Positions 1 to 6,494 of a DNA stretch of 6,810 nt are shown piece by piece. The position numbers and the translations under genes were made by a program. The notes under the pieces are model-generated. The model did not search any database. It was not told where the DNA came from and saw nothing but the letters and a program-made list of their open reading frames with translations. The stretch covers positions 1 to 6,810 of the forward strand of contig JAGWMH010000096.1 of assembly GCA_028871775.1 (NCBI GenBank). The letters are read 5' to 3'. Numbering within the stretch: position 1 is the stretch's first letter; every line of letters begins with the position of its first letter. Source of the stretch: Betaproteobacteria bacterium. Its GTDB lineage: Bacteria; Pseudomonadota; Gammaproteobacteria; Burkholderiales; Gallionellaceae.

Positions 1-84
1 AAATGGCAATGTTTATTATATTCAGACCGTTAATAAATTAAGTTAAACTTAATTAAAGGGAATGTGTTTCTACAATCTTTATCC
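1..84. other. AT-rich intergenic tail downstream of the efflux operon
   Basis: This short stretch follows the TAA stop of the outer-membrane factor gene. It is clearly richer in A and T than the operon, especially positions 1-60. I see no coding sequence in it. Its only notable structure is the inverted repeat at 36-54. No GC-rich hairpin followed by a T-run, the usual intrinsic terminator, is visible on either strand, so where the operon transcript ends is not shown by the sequence. The neighbouring gene on this side lies outside the window. Confidence 0.6.
36..54. repeat. AT-rich 9-bp perfect inverted repeat after the operon
   Basis: Arms 36-44 (AATTAAGTT) and 46-54 (AACTTAATT) are exact reverse complements around a single central base at 45. 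Only one pair is G-C, so a hairpin would be weak. It could serve as a poor bidirectional terminator between the operon and the next gene, or as a protein-binding site belonging to a gene left of the window. Neither role is shown. Inverted repeats are easily met by chance in sequence this AT-rich. Confidence 0.35.
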
Positions 85-1539
85 TTATTCTGCTTTTGTG
101 GAGCTTTGCTTATCTGGGGATTGCCATCCTCCTCCCAACGCCTTGAACAGGTCGGCGACTGCACTGCGCTGAGCGCGTTCGGCATCCAACCGGTTCAACT
201 CGGCTTGCAGATAATTCCGCTCCACGTCCAGCAATTCCAGGCGACTGGCAATGCCCGTCTGATAGCGCAACTCGGCCTGTCTGTAGGTTTGCGCCAGCGC
301 TTCGCTGCGTGTACTTTCTGAAGCCAGCACCTGCCGGGCGGACTCCTGTGCCGACAAGGCATTGCGCACATCGGCGAAGGCACTGGCAATGGCCTGCTTG
401 TATTGCACCAAAGCCTGGTCGCGGCGTGCTTCCGCCACATCCACCAGGTACCCTACGCGGCCCGCGTTGAAGACCGGTTGGCTAGCATTGGCGGCGAACT
501 GGAAGATTCCCGCCGGGCCGGTAAACAGGTTGGCGAGCGCGACGCTTTCGCTGCCAAGATACGAGGTCAGGGTTATCGAGGGGAAAAACTGCGAGCGAGC
601 TGCGCCGATGCGTGCATTCAGCGCTACCAAGCGCGACTCGGCGTCCTTCAGGTCAGGCCTGTGCAATAACAAATCGGCAGGCAGCCCATCCGGCACCGAT
701 GCTGCTGGAAGAGACGGGTTGCCGCGAAGCAGGTTGCTGCTCATCACATCGCGCGGCGAGCGTCCCAGCAGCAGCGTTAGTGCGGTTTCCTGTTTGTCGC
801 GCGCCTGGACTATCGAGGTGAGTTGCGATTGCACCGCCGCCACGTCGGCTTCCGCCTGATGCAGGTCGTATTCGGAAATCACGCCGACCTCAAGCTGCTT
901 CCTGTTGAGCGCAAACCTTTCCTGGCGGCCTGCCAGCACGCGGCGGATGGCCGTTTCCTGTGCATCCAGCGATACGAGGGCAAAATACTGTTGCGCCACC
1001 TGCGTGGCCAGGGAAAGGCGCACCGTCTCCCTCGCCGATTCCGCGGCGAGCAGTTCCGCGCGCGAGGCTTCGCTGGCACGGCGGAGCTTGCCCCACAGGT
1101 CAAGTTCATAACTTGCATTCAAGCTGACGTGCGAAAAATTCTGGGTGGGCTGGAAAGTTGCCGGATAAGGCACCGTGCCGACAGTGGAAACCTTAGTGCG
1201 GCTCTCCGCCACATTCGCGCTGACAGACGGATATTGGTCCGCCTCGGTTATACCCAATTGCGCGCGCACTTCCAGCACCCGCGCCGCAGCCACCTGGATG
1301 TCGGCATTGTGAACCAGCGCCTCTTCTTCGAGTTGGTCGAGGAAGGCATCGGCATAGAGATGCCACCATTGTTCGCTAGCGCCACTAACCCTCTGGGCCG
1401 TATCGTTTGGCTTCACCGGCCAGCTTTCCGGCAACACCACTTCCGGGCGCTTATAGTCCGGCCCGGTGGTGCATGCCGCCAACAGGCAGGCAGGTAGCAG
1501 GACTGCGGCCGCTTTCAATTTTCTTTCCATCTTACTCAT
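85..1539 (-). CDS. Outer-membrane factor lipoprotein of an RND efflux pump (OprM/NodT family)
   Basis: This is the outer-membrane exit channel of the pump: a trimeric beta-barrel plus a long periplasmic alpha-helical tunnel through which substrates leave the cell. I chose the ATG at 1539 (484 aa) because GAGGA at 1545-1549 sits 5 nt upstream. Earlier in-frame ATGs at 1563 and 1551 would lengthen the N-terminus without better signals. Residues 1-23 form a lipoprotein signal peptide (KRK-type start, hydrophobic core, lipobox LAAC, acylated Cys23). Thr follows the Cys, which is compatible with outer-membrane sorting. Two outer-membrane efflux repeats follow, near residues 60-260 and 285-472. Family landmarks are YELDLWGKLRR at 144-154, GLPADLLLHRPDL at 285-297, IGAARSQFFPSI at 311-322, and LFKALGGGW at 464-472, which matches the end of OprM. 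The length is normal. The start overlaps the pump stop codon by 8 nt, suggesting translational coupling. The exact orthologue name cannot be assigned. Confidence 0.95.
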   Translation of the reverse strand: MSKMERKLKAAAVLLPACLLAACTTGPDYKRPEVVLPESWPVKPNDTAQRVSGASEQWWHLYADAFLDQLEEEALVHNADIQVAAARVLEVRAQLGITEADQYPSVSANVAESRTKVSTVGTVPYPATFQPTQNFSHVSLNASYELDLWGKLRRASEASRAELLAAESARETVRLSLATQVAQQYFALVSLDAQETAIRRVLAGRQERFALNRKQLEVGVISEYDLHQAEADVAAVQSQLTSIVQARDKQETALTLLLGRSPRDVMSSNLLRGNPSLPAASVPDGLPADLLLHRPDLKDAESRLVALNARIGAARSQFFPSITLTSYLGSESVALANLFTGPAGIFQFAANASQPVFNAGRVGYLVDVAEARRDQALVQYKQAIASAFADVRNALSAQESARQVLASESTRSEALAQTYRQAELRYQTGIASRLELLDVERNYLQAELNRLDAERAQRSAVADLFKALGGGWQSPDKQSSTKAE

Positions 1540-4500
1540 GCTTGTCCTCATGCTGCCGCGCACGGCCGGGGAAGATGCGCCGGACGACGACGAAGAATAC
1601 CGGCACCAGAAACACCGCCAATACTGTCGCGGCGATCATACCGCCCATGACACCGGTACCGATTGCAATGCGACCATTCGCACCGGCGCCGGTGGAAATG
1701 GCCAGCGGCAGGACACCCAGAATAAAGGCGATGGAGGTCATCAAAATGGGGCGGAACCTCAAGCGGCAGGCTTCCAGCGTAGCCTCAACCAGATCGTGTC
1801 CATGATCCTGCAAATCCCGGGCAAACTGAATAATCAGGATCGCATTTTTCGCCGCAAGCCCGATGATGACAATCAGCCCGACCTTGAAGTAAATGTCGTT
1901 AGGCAGGCCGCGCAGGGTCACGGCCAGCACCGCGCCGAGGATGCCGATGGGCACCACCAGGATCACGGCGAATGGGATGGGCCAGCTCTCATATAGCGCC
2001 GCCAAGCACAGGAACACCGCGACCACCGACAGTGCAAACAGGAACGGTGCCTGATTGCCGGAGAGCCGCTCCTCATTGGAGGTTCCGGACCACTCGAAGC
2101 CGAAGCCAAGCGGCAGTTTGGACGCCACGTCCTCCATCGCCAGCATGGCCTCGCCGCTGCTGTGGCCCGGCGCGGGGCCGCCGGAAATCTTCATTGCGGG
2201 CAGGCCATTGTAGCGGTCCAGTTTCGGCGAAGCCGCCGTCCAGTGCGGCGTGGCGATCTCGGACAGCGGCACCATACCGCCCTGTGCATTGCGCACCGGG
2301 ATCCGCATTATCTGCTCAGGCGTCGTGCGGTTGTCCGCCTCCGCCTGCATCTGTACCCGCAGGATGCGGCCCTCGCGCACGAAGTCGTTGATATAGGCCA
2401 CGCCGAGCACCGATTGCAGGGCATCATTCAGGTCGGCGATATCTATGCCCAGCGCCTGCGCCTTCAGGCGGTCAATGTTGAGTTGCAGTTGCGGCCCGGC
2501 CTCCTGCCCTTCAGGTCGCACACCCGCCAGCACAGTGCTGTTGCTCGCGATGCCCAGCGCCATGTTGCGCGCTTCAAGCAGCTTGTCCCGTCCCTGCCCG
2601 GTACGATCCTGCAAACGGAAATCGAAACCGCCGATGGCCGCCAGTTCGGGAATCGGCGGGACGTTGACGGCGAAGATCATCGCCTGCTTGATGCGGAACA
2701 GCATCATGTTGGCGCGCTTCACCAGCGAAGAGGCCGAGTTGTCCGGGCTGGGCCGTGCATCCCAATCCTTCAGGCGGACGAAAGCGGTCGCTGTGTTCTG
2801 CCCGCGACCGAAGAAGGAAAATCCGAGCACGCCGATGACGTGCTCCACCTCGGGCTGTTTGAGATAGAACTTTTCCACTTCCGACAGCACTTCCTGCGAG
2901 CGTTCCCGCGTGGCGCCAGGCGGCAATTGGATCACGCTGATGAAATAACCTTGATCCTCTTCGGGCAGGAAGCTGGTCGGCAGATGAAAAAACAGCCAGC
3001 CCAGCGCACCCAGGATGGCTGCGTACACCACCAGAGCCCGCCCGGTGCGTTGCAGTACCCTGCCCACCCCGTACTGGTAGCGCTGGGTGGTTTTGGTGAA
3101 ATAGCGGTTGAACCAGCCGAGGAAACCGGTTGTCGGTGCCAGCCCTTGGCCGGGTGTATGTTTCAGCAGCGTGGCGCACAAGGCCGGTGTCAGGGTCAAG
3201 GCCATCAGTACCGAGAACAGGATGGTCATGATCAGCGTAACTGCGAACTGGCGGTAGATCGCCCCGGTCGAGCCGGAGAAGAACGCCATGGGGACGAACA
3301 CCGCGCACAGCACCAGCGTGATGGCAATGATGGCGCCGAAGATCTGATCCATGGCCTTGCGCGTGGCTTCGCGCGGCGGAAGGCCGTCTTCGGTCATGAT
3401 GCGTTCCACGTTCTCCACCACCACGATGGCATCATCTACCACGATGCCGATGGCCAGCACCATGGCAAACAGCGTCAAGGTGTTGATCGAGTAACCGACG
3501 GCATACAAACCCACCATACCCCCGACCAGGGCGACCGGCACGACGATGCTGGGTATGAAGGTTGCGCGCAAGTTTCCCAGGAACAGGTAGATGACGACGA
3601 ACACCAGCAGCATGGCTTCCGCCAGCGTCTTCACCACTTCGCTGATCGAAATCTCGACGAACTGAGAAGTATCGTAGGGTACCAGCCAGTCCACGCCCTT
3701 GGGGAAGGATTTGGCCAGTTCTGTCATCTTGGCCTTGACCGCCTTGGCGGTGTCCAGCGCATTGGCGCTGGGCGCAAGGCGGATGGCGATGGCCGAAGCC
3801 GGTTGCCCGTCTATGCGCGCGGCGATGGAATAATCCTGCGCACCCAGTTCCAGCCGCGCCACATCCTTGACCCGCACCGAGGAGCCATCCGCATTGGTGC
3901 GCACGATGACATTGCCGAATTCTTCCGGCGTGGACAATCTGCTCTGGGTGACGATCACCGCGTTCAATTGCTGTCCTGCCGCTGCAGGCAGTTGGCCGAG
4001 TTCGCCGATGGCCAGCTGCGTGTTTTGCGCGCGCACGGCCTTGGTGACATCGCCGGGCGAAAGATTGTAGGCATGGAGTTTTTCCGGCTTCAGCCACAGC
4101 CGCATCGAGTATTCGGTGCCGAACAGTATCGCTTCACCCACGCCCGGTATGCGGCGGATGTTCTCCAGCAGGTTGGCGGCGGCATAGCTGCCGAGCGCCA
4201 CATTGTCGCGGCTCTTGTCCGGCGAGATGAGCGCGACGAACATCAGATAATTGCGCGCCGATTTCGCCACGGTCACACCCATGCGGCGCACATCTTCCGG
4301 CAGACGCGCCTCGGCGCGCTTGATACGGTTCTGCGCCACGACCGAAGCGGCGTCCAGGTTGGTGCCTGCCTCAAAGGTCAGCGTGATGGCGCCGACACCA
4401 AGTTCTGAAGACGACTCCATGTAGAGCAGGTGTTCGATGCCGTTCATTTCCTGCTCAACCAAGGCGACGGCGGTTTCCTCCACCACCTGCGCCGAGGCGC

Positions 4501-4654
4501 CGGGATAGTTAAACGTGATGGCCAGAGCCGGCGGCGCTACCGACGGATAGGACGCGACCGGCAGGCTGCGCAGGGCCAGCCCGCCGCCCAGCAAAATGAT
4601 GATGGCGATGACCCAGGCAAAGATCGGGCGGTCAATGAAGAATTTTGCGAACAC
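1532..4654 (-). CDS. AcrB-like RND multidrug efflux pump, inner-membrane subunit (HAE1 family)
   Basis: This 1040-residue protein is the proton-driven pump, a homotrimer that takes substrates from the periplasm or outer leaflet and passes them to the outer-membrane channel. It starts MFAKFFIDRPIFAWVIAI, the usual HAE1 N-terminus, from a GTG codon. Two halves each carry a membrane helix, a large periplasmic loop (about 30-335 and 560-865) and five further helices. The proton relay is complete by alignment from memory to AcrB: Asp407 and Asp408 in VVDDAIVVVENVER, Lys936 in GLAAKNAIL, Arg966 and Thr973 in RLRFRPILMT. The C-terminal STGAG and GTGVMGGM segments are also conserved. Of the AcrB pocket phenylalanines, F178, F612, F614 and F625 (AcrB 178, 615, 617, 628) are present, while AcrB F136 and F610 are Tyr136 and Ile607. 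Length is close to AcrB (1049). It is more like AcrB/MexB than heavy-metal (HME) pumps, so organic drugs, dyes, detergents or solvents are likely substrates. The actual substrates cannot be read from the sequence. Confidence 0.97.
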   Translation of the reverse strand: MFAKFFIDRPIFAWVIAIIILLGGGLALRSLPVASYPSVAPPALAITFNYPGASAQVVEETAVALVEQEMNGIEHLLYMESSSELGVGAITLTFEAGTNLDAASVVAQNRIKRAEARLPEDVRRMGVTVAKSARNYLMFVALISPDKSRDNVALGSYAAANLLENIRRIPGVGEAILFGTEYSMRLWLKPEKLHAYNLSPGDVTKAVRAQNTQLAIGELGQLPAAAGQQLNAVIVTQSRLSTPEEFGNVIVRTNADGSSVRVKDVARLELGAQDYSIAARIDGQPASAIAIRLAPSANALDTAKAVKAKMTELAKSFPKGVDWLVPYDTSQFVEISISEVVKTLAEAMLLVFVVIYLFLGNLRATFIPSIVVPVALVGGMVGLYAVGYSINTLTLFAMVLAIGIVVDDAIVVVENVERIMTEDGLPPREATRKAMDQIFGAIIAITLVLCAVFVPMAFFSGSTGAIYRQFAVTLIMTILFSVLMALTLTPALCATLLKHTPGQGLAPTTGFLGWFNRYFTKTTQRYQYGVGRVLQRTGRALVVYAAILGALGWLFFHLPTSFLPEEDQGYFISVIQLPPGATRERSQEVLSEVEKFYLKQPEVEHVIGVLGFSFFGRGQNTATAFVRLKDWDARPSPDNSASSLVKRANMMLFRIKQAMIFAVNVPPIPELAAIGGFDFRLQDRTGQGRDKLLEARNMALGIASNSTVLAGVRPEGQEAGPQLQLNIDRLKAQALGIDIADLNDALQSVLGVAYINDFVREGRILRVQMQAEADNRTTPEQIMRIPVRNAQGGMVPLSEIATPHWTAASPKLDRYNGLPAMKISGGPAPGHSSGEAMLAMEDVASKLPLGFGFEWSGTSNEERLSGNQAPFLFALSVVAVFLCLAALYESWPIPFAVILVVPIGILGAVLAVTLRGLPNDIYFKVGLIVIIGLAAKNAILIIQFARDLQDHGHDLVEATLEACRLRFRPILMTSIAFILGVLPLAISTGAGANGRIAIGTGVMGGMIAATVLAVFLVPVFFVVVRRIFPGRARQHEDKHE
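1545..1549 (-). promoter_or_regulatory. Ribosome binding site deciding the outer-membrane factor start
   Basis: GAGGA on the minus strand lies 5 nt before the ATG at 1539-1537. It sits inside the last codons of the pump gene, whose TAA is at 1534-1532. This favours the 484-residue form over the 492-residue one. The ATG at 1530-1528 would still leave a short signal peptide but has a poorer ribosome site. Confidence 0.6.
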
Positions 4655-4658
4655 GACG

Positions 4659-4666
4659 CCCCTCTC
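4659..4666 (-). promoter_or_regulatory. Ribosome binding site supporting the GTG start of the pump gene
   Basis: GAGAGGGG on the minus strand ends 4 nt before the GTG at 4654-4652. Its GAGG core is 6 nt from the start codon. It begins at the last base of the adaptor stop codon (TAG, 4668-4666), so ribosomes finishing the adaptor could restart directly. The strong site and the typical MFAKFFIDRP N-terminus together support the GTG. Confidence 0.65.
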
Positions 4667-5832
4667 TACTTCTCAGGAACTGCAGGGGCATTCGGAGCTG
4701 GTGCGCTTGCTGGCGCACTTCCTGTCGGATTCCACGGCATGGGCTTCACCGGCGTGCCGGGCCGCGCCTTCTGCAACCCGTTAACGATCACCTGATCGCC
4801 GGGCTTCAGGCCTTCGGCGATGATAAAGTCGCCACCCGACATGCCGCCCGTTTTGACCGGGCGGGGCTCCATCTTACCCTCTGCATTCACCACCATCACG
4901 AACTGACCCTGCGGCCCGGTCTGCACCGCGCGCTGGGGCAGCCTGATGCTGTTGTCGGCGCTGGCTTCCGGGAAACGGATGCGCGCGAACATGCCGGGCA
5001 ACAACTCCTGTTTCGGATTGGGAAATTCGGCGCGCAGCGATACACTACCCGTACTCGGATCCACGGCGAGATTGGAGAACAACAGCTTGCCCGGAAGTGG
5101 ATAGACGCTGCCGTCCTCGAGGACGAGCTCGACCTGCGCCGATCCCGCGCGTTTCAGCCTGCCGGACTTGAATGCCTGCTGCAGGCGCAGCAAATCGGCG
5201 CCCGGCTGGGTGAAATTGGCATAGATGGGGTCAACCTGCTCGATGATGGCAAGCAGCGTGGCCTCGCCGCGCCCGACGAGCGCACCCTCCGTCACCTGCG
5301 CACGGCCTATGCGCCCTGCAATGGGCGCTGGCACGTGGGTATTCTCCAGATCGAGTAGCGCCCGGGATAAAGCAGCTTCGGCCTGCTTGAGCCTGGCCTC
5401 GGCCAGATCATAATCCTGCTGGCTAACTGCTTTCGCCGCAAGCAGCGGCTTGTAGCGCTCCACTGTCTGGCGCGCCACTCCCACGTCGGCCTTGGCGGAA
5501 TCGTAAGCTGCCTGATAGTTGCGGGCATCAATCTGGAACAGCGTATCACCCGCTTTCACGTCGCTGCCTTCGACGAACAGGCGCTTCTCGATGATTCCTT
5601 CCACCCTCGCCCGTACTTGCGCGGTGCGGTGTGCCTCCATGCGTCCTGGAAGATCCTGAGTCAGTGTCGCGGTACCCATGGAGACCGTTACTACATCAAC
5701 CTCAGGCGGGAGCGGTGCAGCGCCGCCTGCGGGTGCTTGCGGCGCCCCTCCTTCCTTGGCGCCGCAAGCGGCAAGCACAAGCATGGCAGCAAAGATGGCT
5801 GTGGTGGTTAAGTGAGGAGTTCTTGGCTTCAT
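4666..5832 (-). CDS. Periplasmic adaptor lipoprotein of the RND efflux pump (AcrA/MexA-like membrane fusion protein)
   Basis: This 388-residue protein links the pump to the outer-membrane channel. The N-terminus is a lipoprotein signal (lipobox LAAC, Cys23), anchoring the mature protein in a membrane. A low-complexity Gly/Ala/Pro linker follows to about residue 43. The first half of the lipoyl domain contains LPGRMEAHRTAQVRARVEG (61-79) and KRLFVEGSDVKAGDTLFQID (83-102), almost the AcrA/MexA signature. An alpha-helical hairpin, predicted coiled coil, spans about 103-166, and the second lipoyl half starts at HVPAPIAGRIG (166-176). The beta-barrel (about 200-290) includes LLPGMFARIRF (277-287), and the membrane-proximal domain runs to about 365. 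The last 20 or so residues are Ala/Pro-rich and probably disordered. Length is usual for the family. It lies 31 nt after the regulator and 11 nt before the pump. The ATG at 5832 is chosen because GGAGA at 5841-5845 precedes it by 8 nt and the signal peptide begins at once. Confidence 0.95.
   Translation of the reverse strand: MKPRTPHLTTTAIFAAMLVLAACGAKEGGAPQAPAGGAAPLPPEVDVVTVSMGTATLTQDLPGRMEAHRTAQVRARVEGIIEKRLFVEGSDVKAGDTLFQIDARNYQAAYDSAKADVGVARQTVERYKPLLAAKAVSQQDYDLAEARLKQAEAALSRALLDLENTHVPAPIAGRIGRAQVTEGALVGRGEATLLAIIEQVDPIYANFTQPGADLLRLQQAFKSGRLKRAGSAQVELVLEDGSVYPLPGKLLFSNLAVDPSTGSVSLRAEFPNPKQELLPGMFARIRFPEASADNSIRLPQRAVQTGPQGQFVMVVNAEGKMEPRPVKTGGMSGGDFIIAEGLKPGDQVIVNGLQKARPGTPVKPMPWNPTGSAPASAPAPNAPAVPEK
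4701..4718 (-). repeat. GC-rich inverted repeat near the 3' end of the adaptor gene
   Basis: Arms 4701-4706 (GTGCGC) and 4713-4718 (GCGCAC) are exact reverse complements with a 6-nt loop. They lie in the part encoding the Ala/Pro-rich tail of the adaptor, about 45 nt before the pump start. In the mRNA this could form a small stable hairpin. There is no T-run after it, so it is not an intrinsic terminator. It may simply reflect repetitive Ala/Pro codons. Confidence 0.3.
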
Positions 5833-5840
5833 CTGGTAAA

Positions 5841-5845
5841 TCTCC
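5841..5845 (-). promoter_or_regulatory. Ribosome binding site of the adaptor gene
   Basis: GGAGA on the minus strand lies 8 nt before the ATG at 5832-5830, in the 31-nt gap after the regulator's TAA (5866-5864). The gap shows neither a terminator nor a convincing promoter, which supports read-through from the regulator gene. Confidence 0.5.
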
Positions 5846-5863
5846 GGTTAATCAGGCGCCGCG

Positions 5864-6445
5864 TTACGACGCAAACATTCGCAAAAAGCCGTCAACCACT
5901 TGTTTTATTTTCAACTGCTCATCTTCTTCCCGGCATGGGATACCGAACAGACGCTGCGAACGTTCCTGCCCCACTGCCATCGCCAGCAACAACTCCGCCG
6001 CGAATACCGGGTCGGCATGGCGGATGTGCCCCTCATCCATTGCCTTGCGCAAAAAATCAGCCAGTCGCTCTGTCATCTGCCCTGTTCCCAGCGCATAGAC
6101 TTCGCGCACCAGATCGGGAAAGCGCAGTGCCTGGCCACTCAGTATGCGATATGCCGCAATGCTTTCCGGGTTAAGCACCCGCTGCCGGTATATTTCTGCA
6201 AAGCTCATCAGGCTCTGCTGCAAATTGTCGGTATGTCCGTTCAGTGGCGCGAGGACATCGAGAAAGCAATCCCGCACTACCTCGGCAAACAGACTCTCCT
6301 TGTTTTTGAAGTGGTTGTAGAACGTCTGCCGCGCCACCTCGGCGCGGCCAATGATCGCGTCCACACTGGCGTCGTAGCCCTGTTCAAGAAACAACTCCCG
6401 CGCAGCGAGCAGCAGCCGCTCCCGATTAGCCATCATCATATTCAT
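5864..6445 (-). CDS. TetR-family transcriptional repressor of the efflux operon
   Basis: This 193-residue protein is a ligand-responsive DNA-binding repressor, acting as a cytoplasmic dimer. The N-terminal TetR domain covers about residues 6-55: first helix RERLLLAARELFLEQGYDAS (8-27), then the helix-turn-helix DAIIGRAEVARQTFYNHFKNKESLF (29-53), whose TFYNHFKNKE segment is the family hallmark. The C-terminal part, with the stretch ILSGQALRFPDLVREVYALG (101-120) and the FLRKAMDEGHIRHADPVFAAELLL region, resembles the AefR-like TetR C-terminal type, the ligand and dimer domain. It lies first in the same orientation as the pump genes. Local repression and autoregulation are inferred from this position and from palindromes upstream. 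Start choice is uncertain: ATGs at 6445, 6439, 6436 and 6433 are in frame and none has a clear Shine-Dalgarno sequence. The difference is only four residues. The ligand cannot be predicted. Confidence 0.93.
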   Translation of the reverse strand: MNMMMANRERLLLAARELFLEQGYDASVDAIIGRAEVARQTFYNHFKNKESLFAEVVRDCFLDVLAPLNGHTDNLQQSLMSFAEIYRQRVLNPESIAAYRILSGQALRFPDLVREVYALGTGQMTERLADFLRKAMDEGHIRHADPVFAAELLLAMAVGQERSQRLFGIPCREEDEQLKIKQVVDGFLRMFAS

Positions 6446-6458
6446 AATTGATGAATAT
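6438..6458. promoter_or_regulatory. Perfect 8-bp inverted repeat covering the regulator start codon
   Basis: Arms 6438-6445 (ATATTCAT) and 6451-6458 (ATGAATAT) are exact reverse complements separated by 5 nt, 21 bp in all. The repeat covers the first candidate ATG of the regulator at 6445-6443. Size and symmetry fit a TetR-type operator, but it could instead be an mRNA hairpin that hides the start codon, or chance in AT-rich DNA. No match to a known operator consensus is claimed. Confidence 0.4.
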
Positions 6459-6465
6459 TACTTAG

Positions 6466-6494
6466 ATTAGACTATCCAGTCTAGTTTTGTACTA
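6466..6494 (-). promoter_or_regulatory. Possible sigma-70 promoter of the regulator-efflux operon
   Basis: On the minus strand, TCTAAT at 6471-6466 matches the -10 consensus at five of six positions. TAGTAC at 6494-6489, 17 nt further upstream, is a poor -35 box. Transcription would begin near 6459, giving a leader of only about 14 nt. An alternative pair is TAGACT (6483-6478) with TAATAT (6460-6455), also 17 nt apart and four of six at each box, but it would leave almost no leader before the ATG. Both readings place the promoter over the palindrome at 6468-6483. Proteobacterial promoters are weakly conserved, so this is a suggestion. Confidence 0.35.
6468..6483. promoter_or_regulatory. Palindrome in the promoter region, candidate operator
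   Basis: Arms 6468-6473 (TAGACT) and 6478-6483 (AGTCTA) are exact reverse complements with a 4-nt spacer. With one mismatched pair the symmetry extends to 20 bp (6466-6485). It overlaps the proposed -10 box and spacer, where repressor binding would block polymerase. TetR-family regulators commonly bind 15-20 bp palindromes of this sort just upstream of their own gene. That the protein encoded at 5864-6445 binds here is inference. Confidence 0.45.

Noticed and set aside
823..1497. Plus-strand frame of 224 codons opposite the outer-membrane factor gene
   Set aside because: Antisense shadow of a well-supported OprM-like gene, with no domain or start signal. The similar plus-strand frames at 1466-1996 and 4645-5358 are rejected for the same reason.
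1540..1563. Longer outer-membrane factor starting at 1563 (492 residues)
   Set aside because: The extra eight residues precede a normal lipoprotein signal, and the better ribosome binding site (1545-1549) fits the ATG at 1539.
2162..4408. Long plus-strand open frame of 748 codons opposite the pump gene
   Set aside because: It is antisense to a clear AcrB homologue. Its product is rich in His, Arg, Gln and Asp, with no recognisable domain, as expected for a shadow frame in GC-rich DNA.
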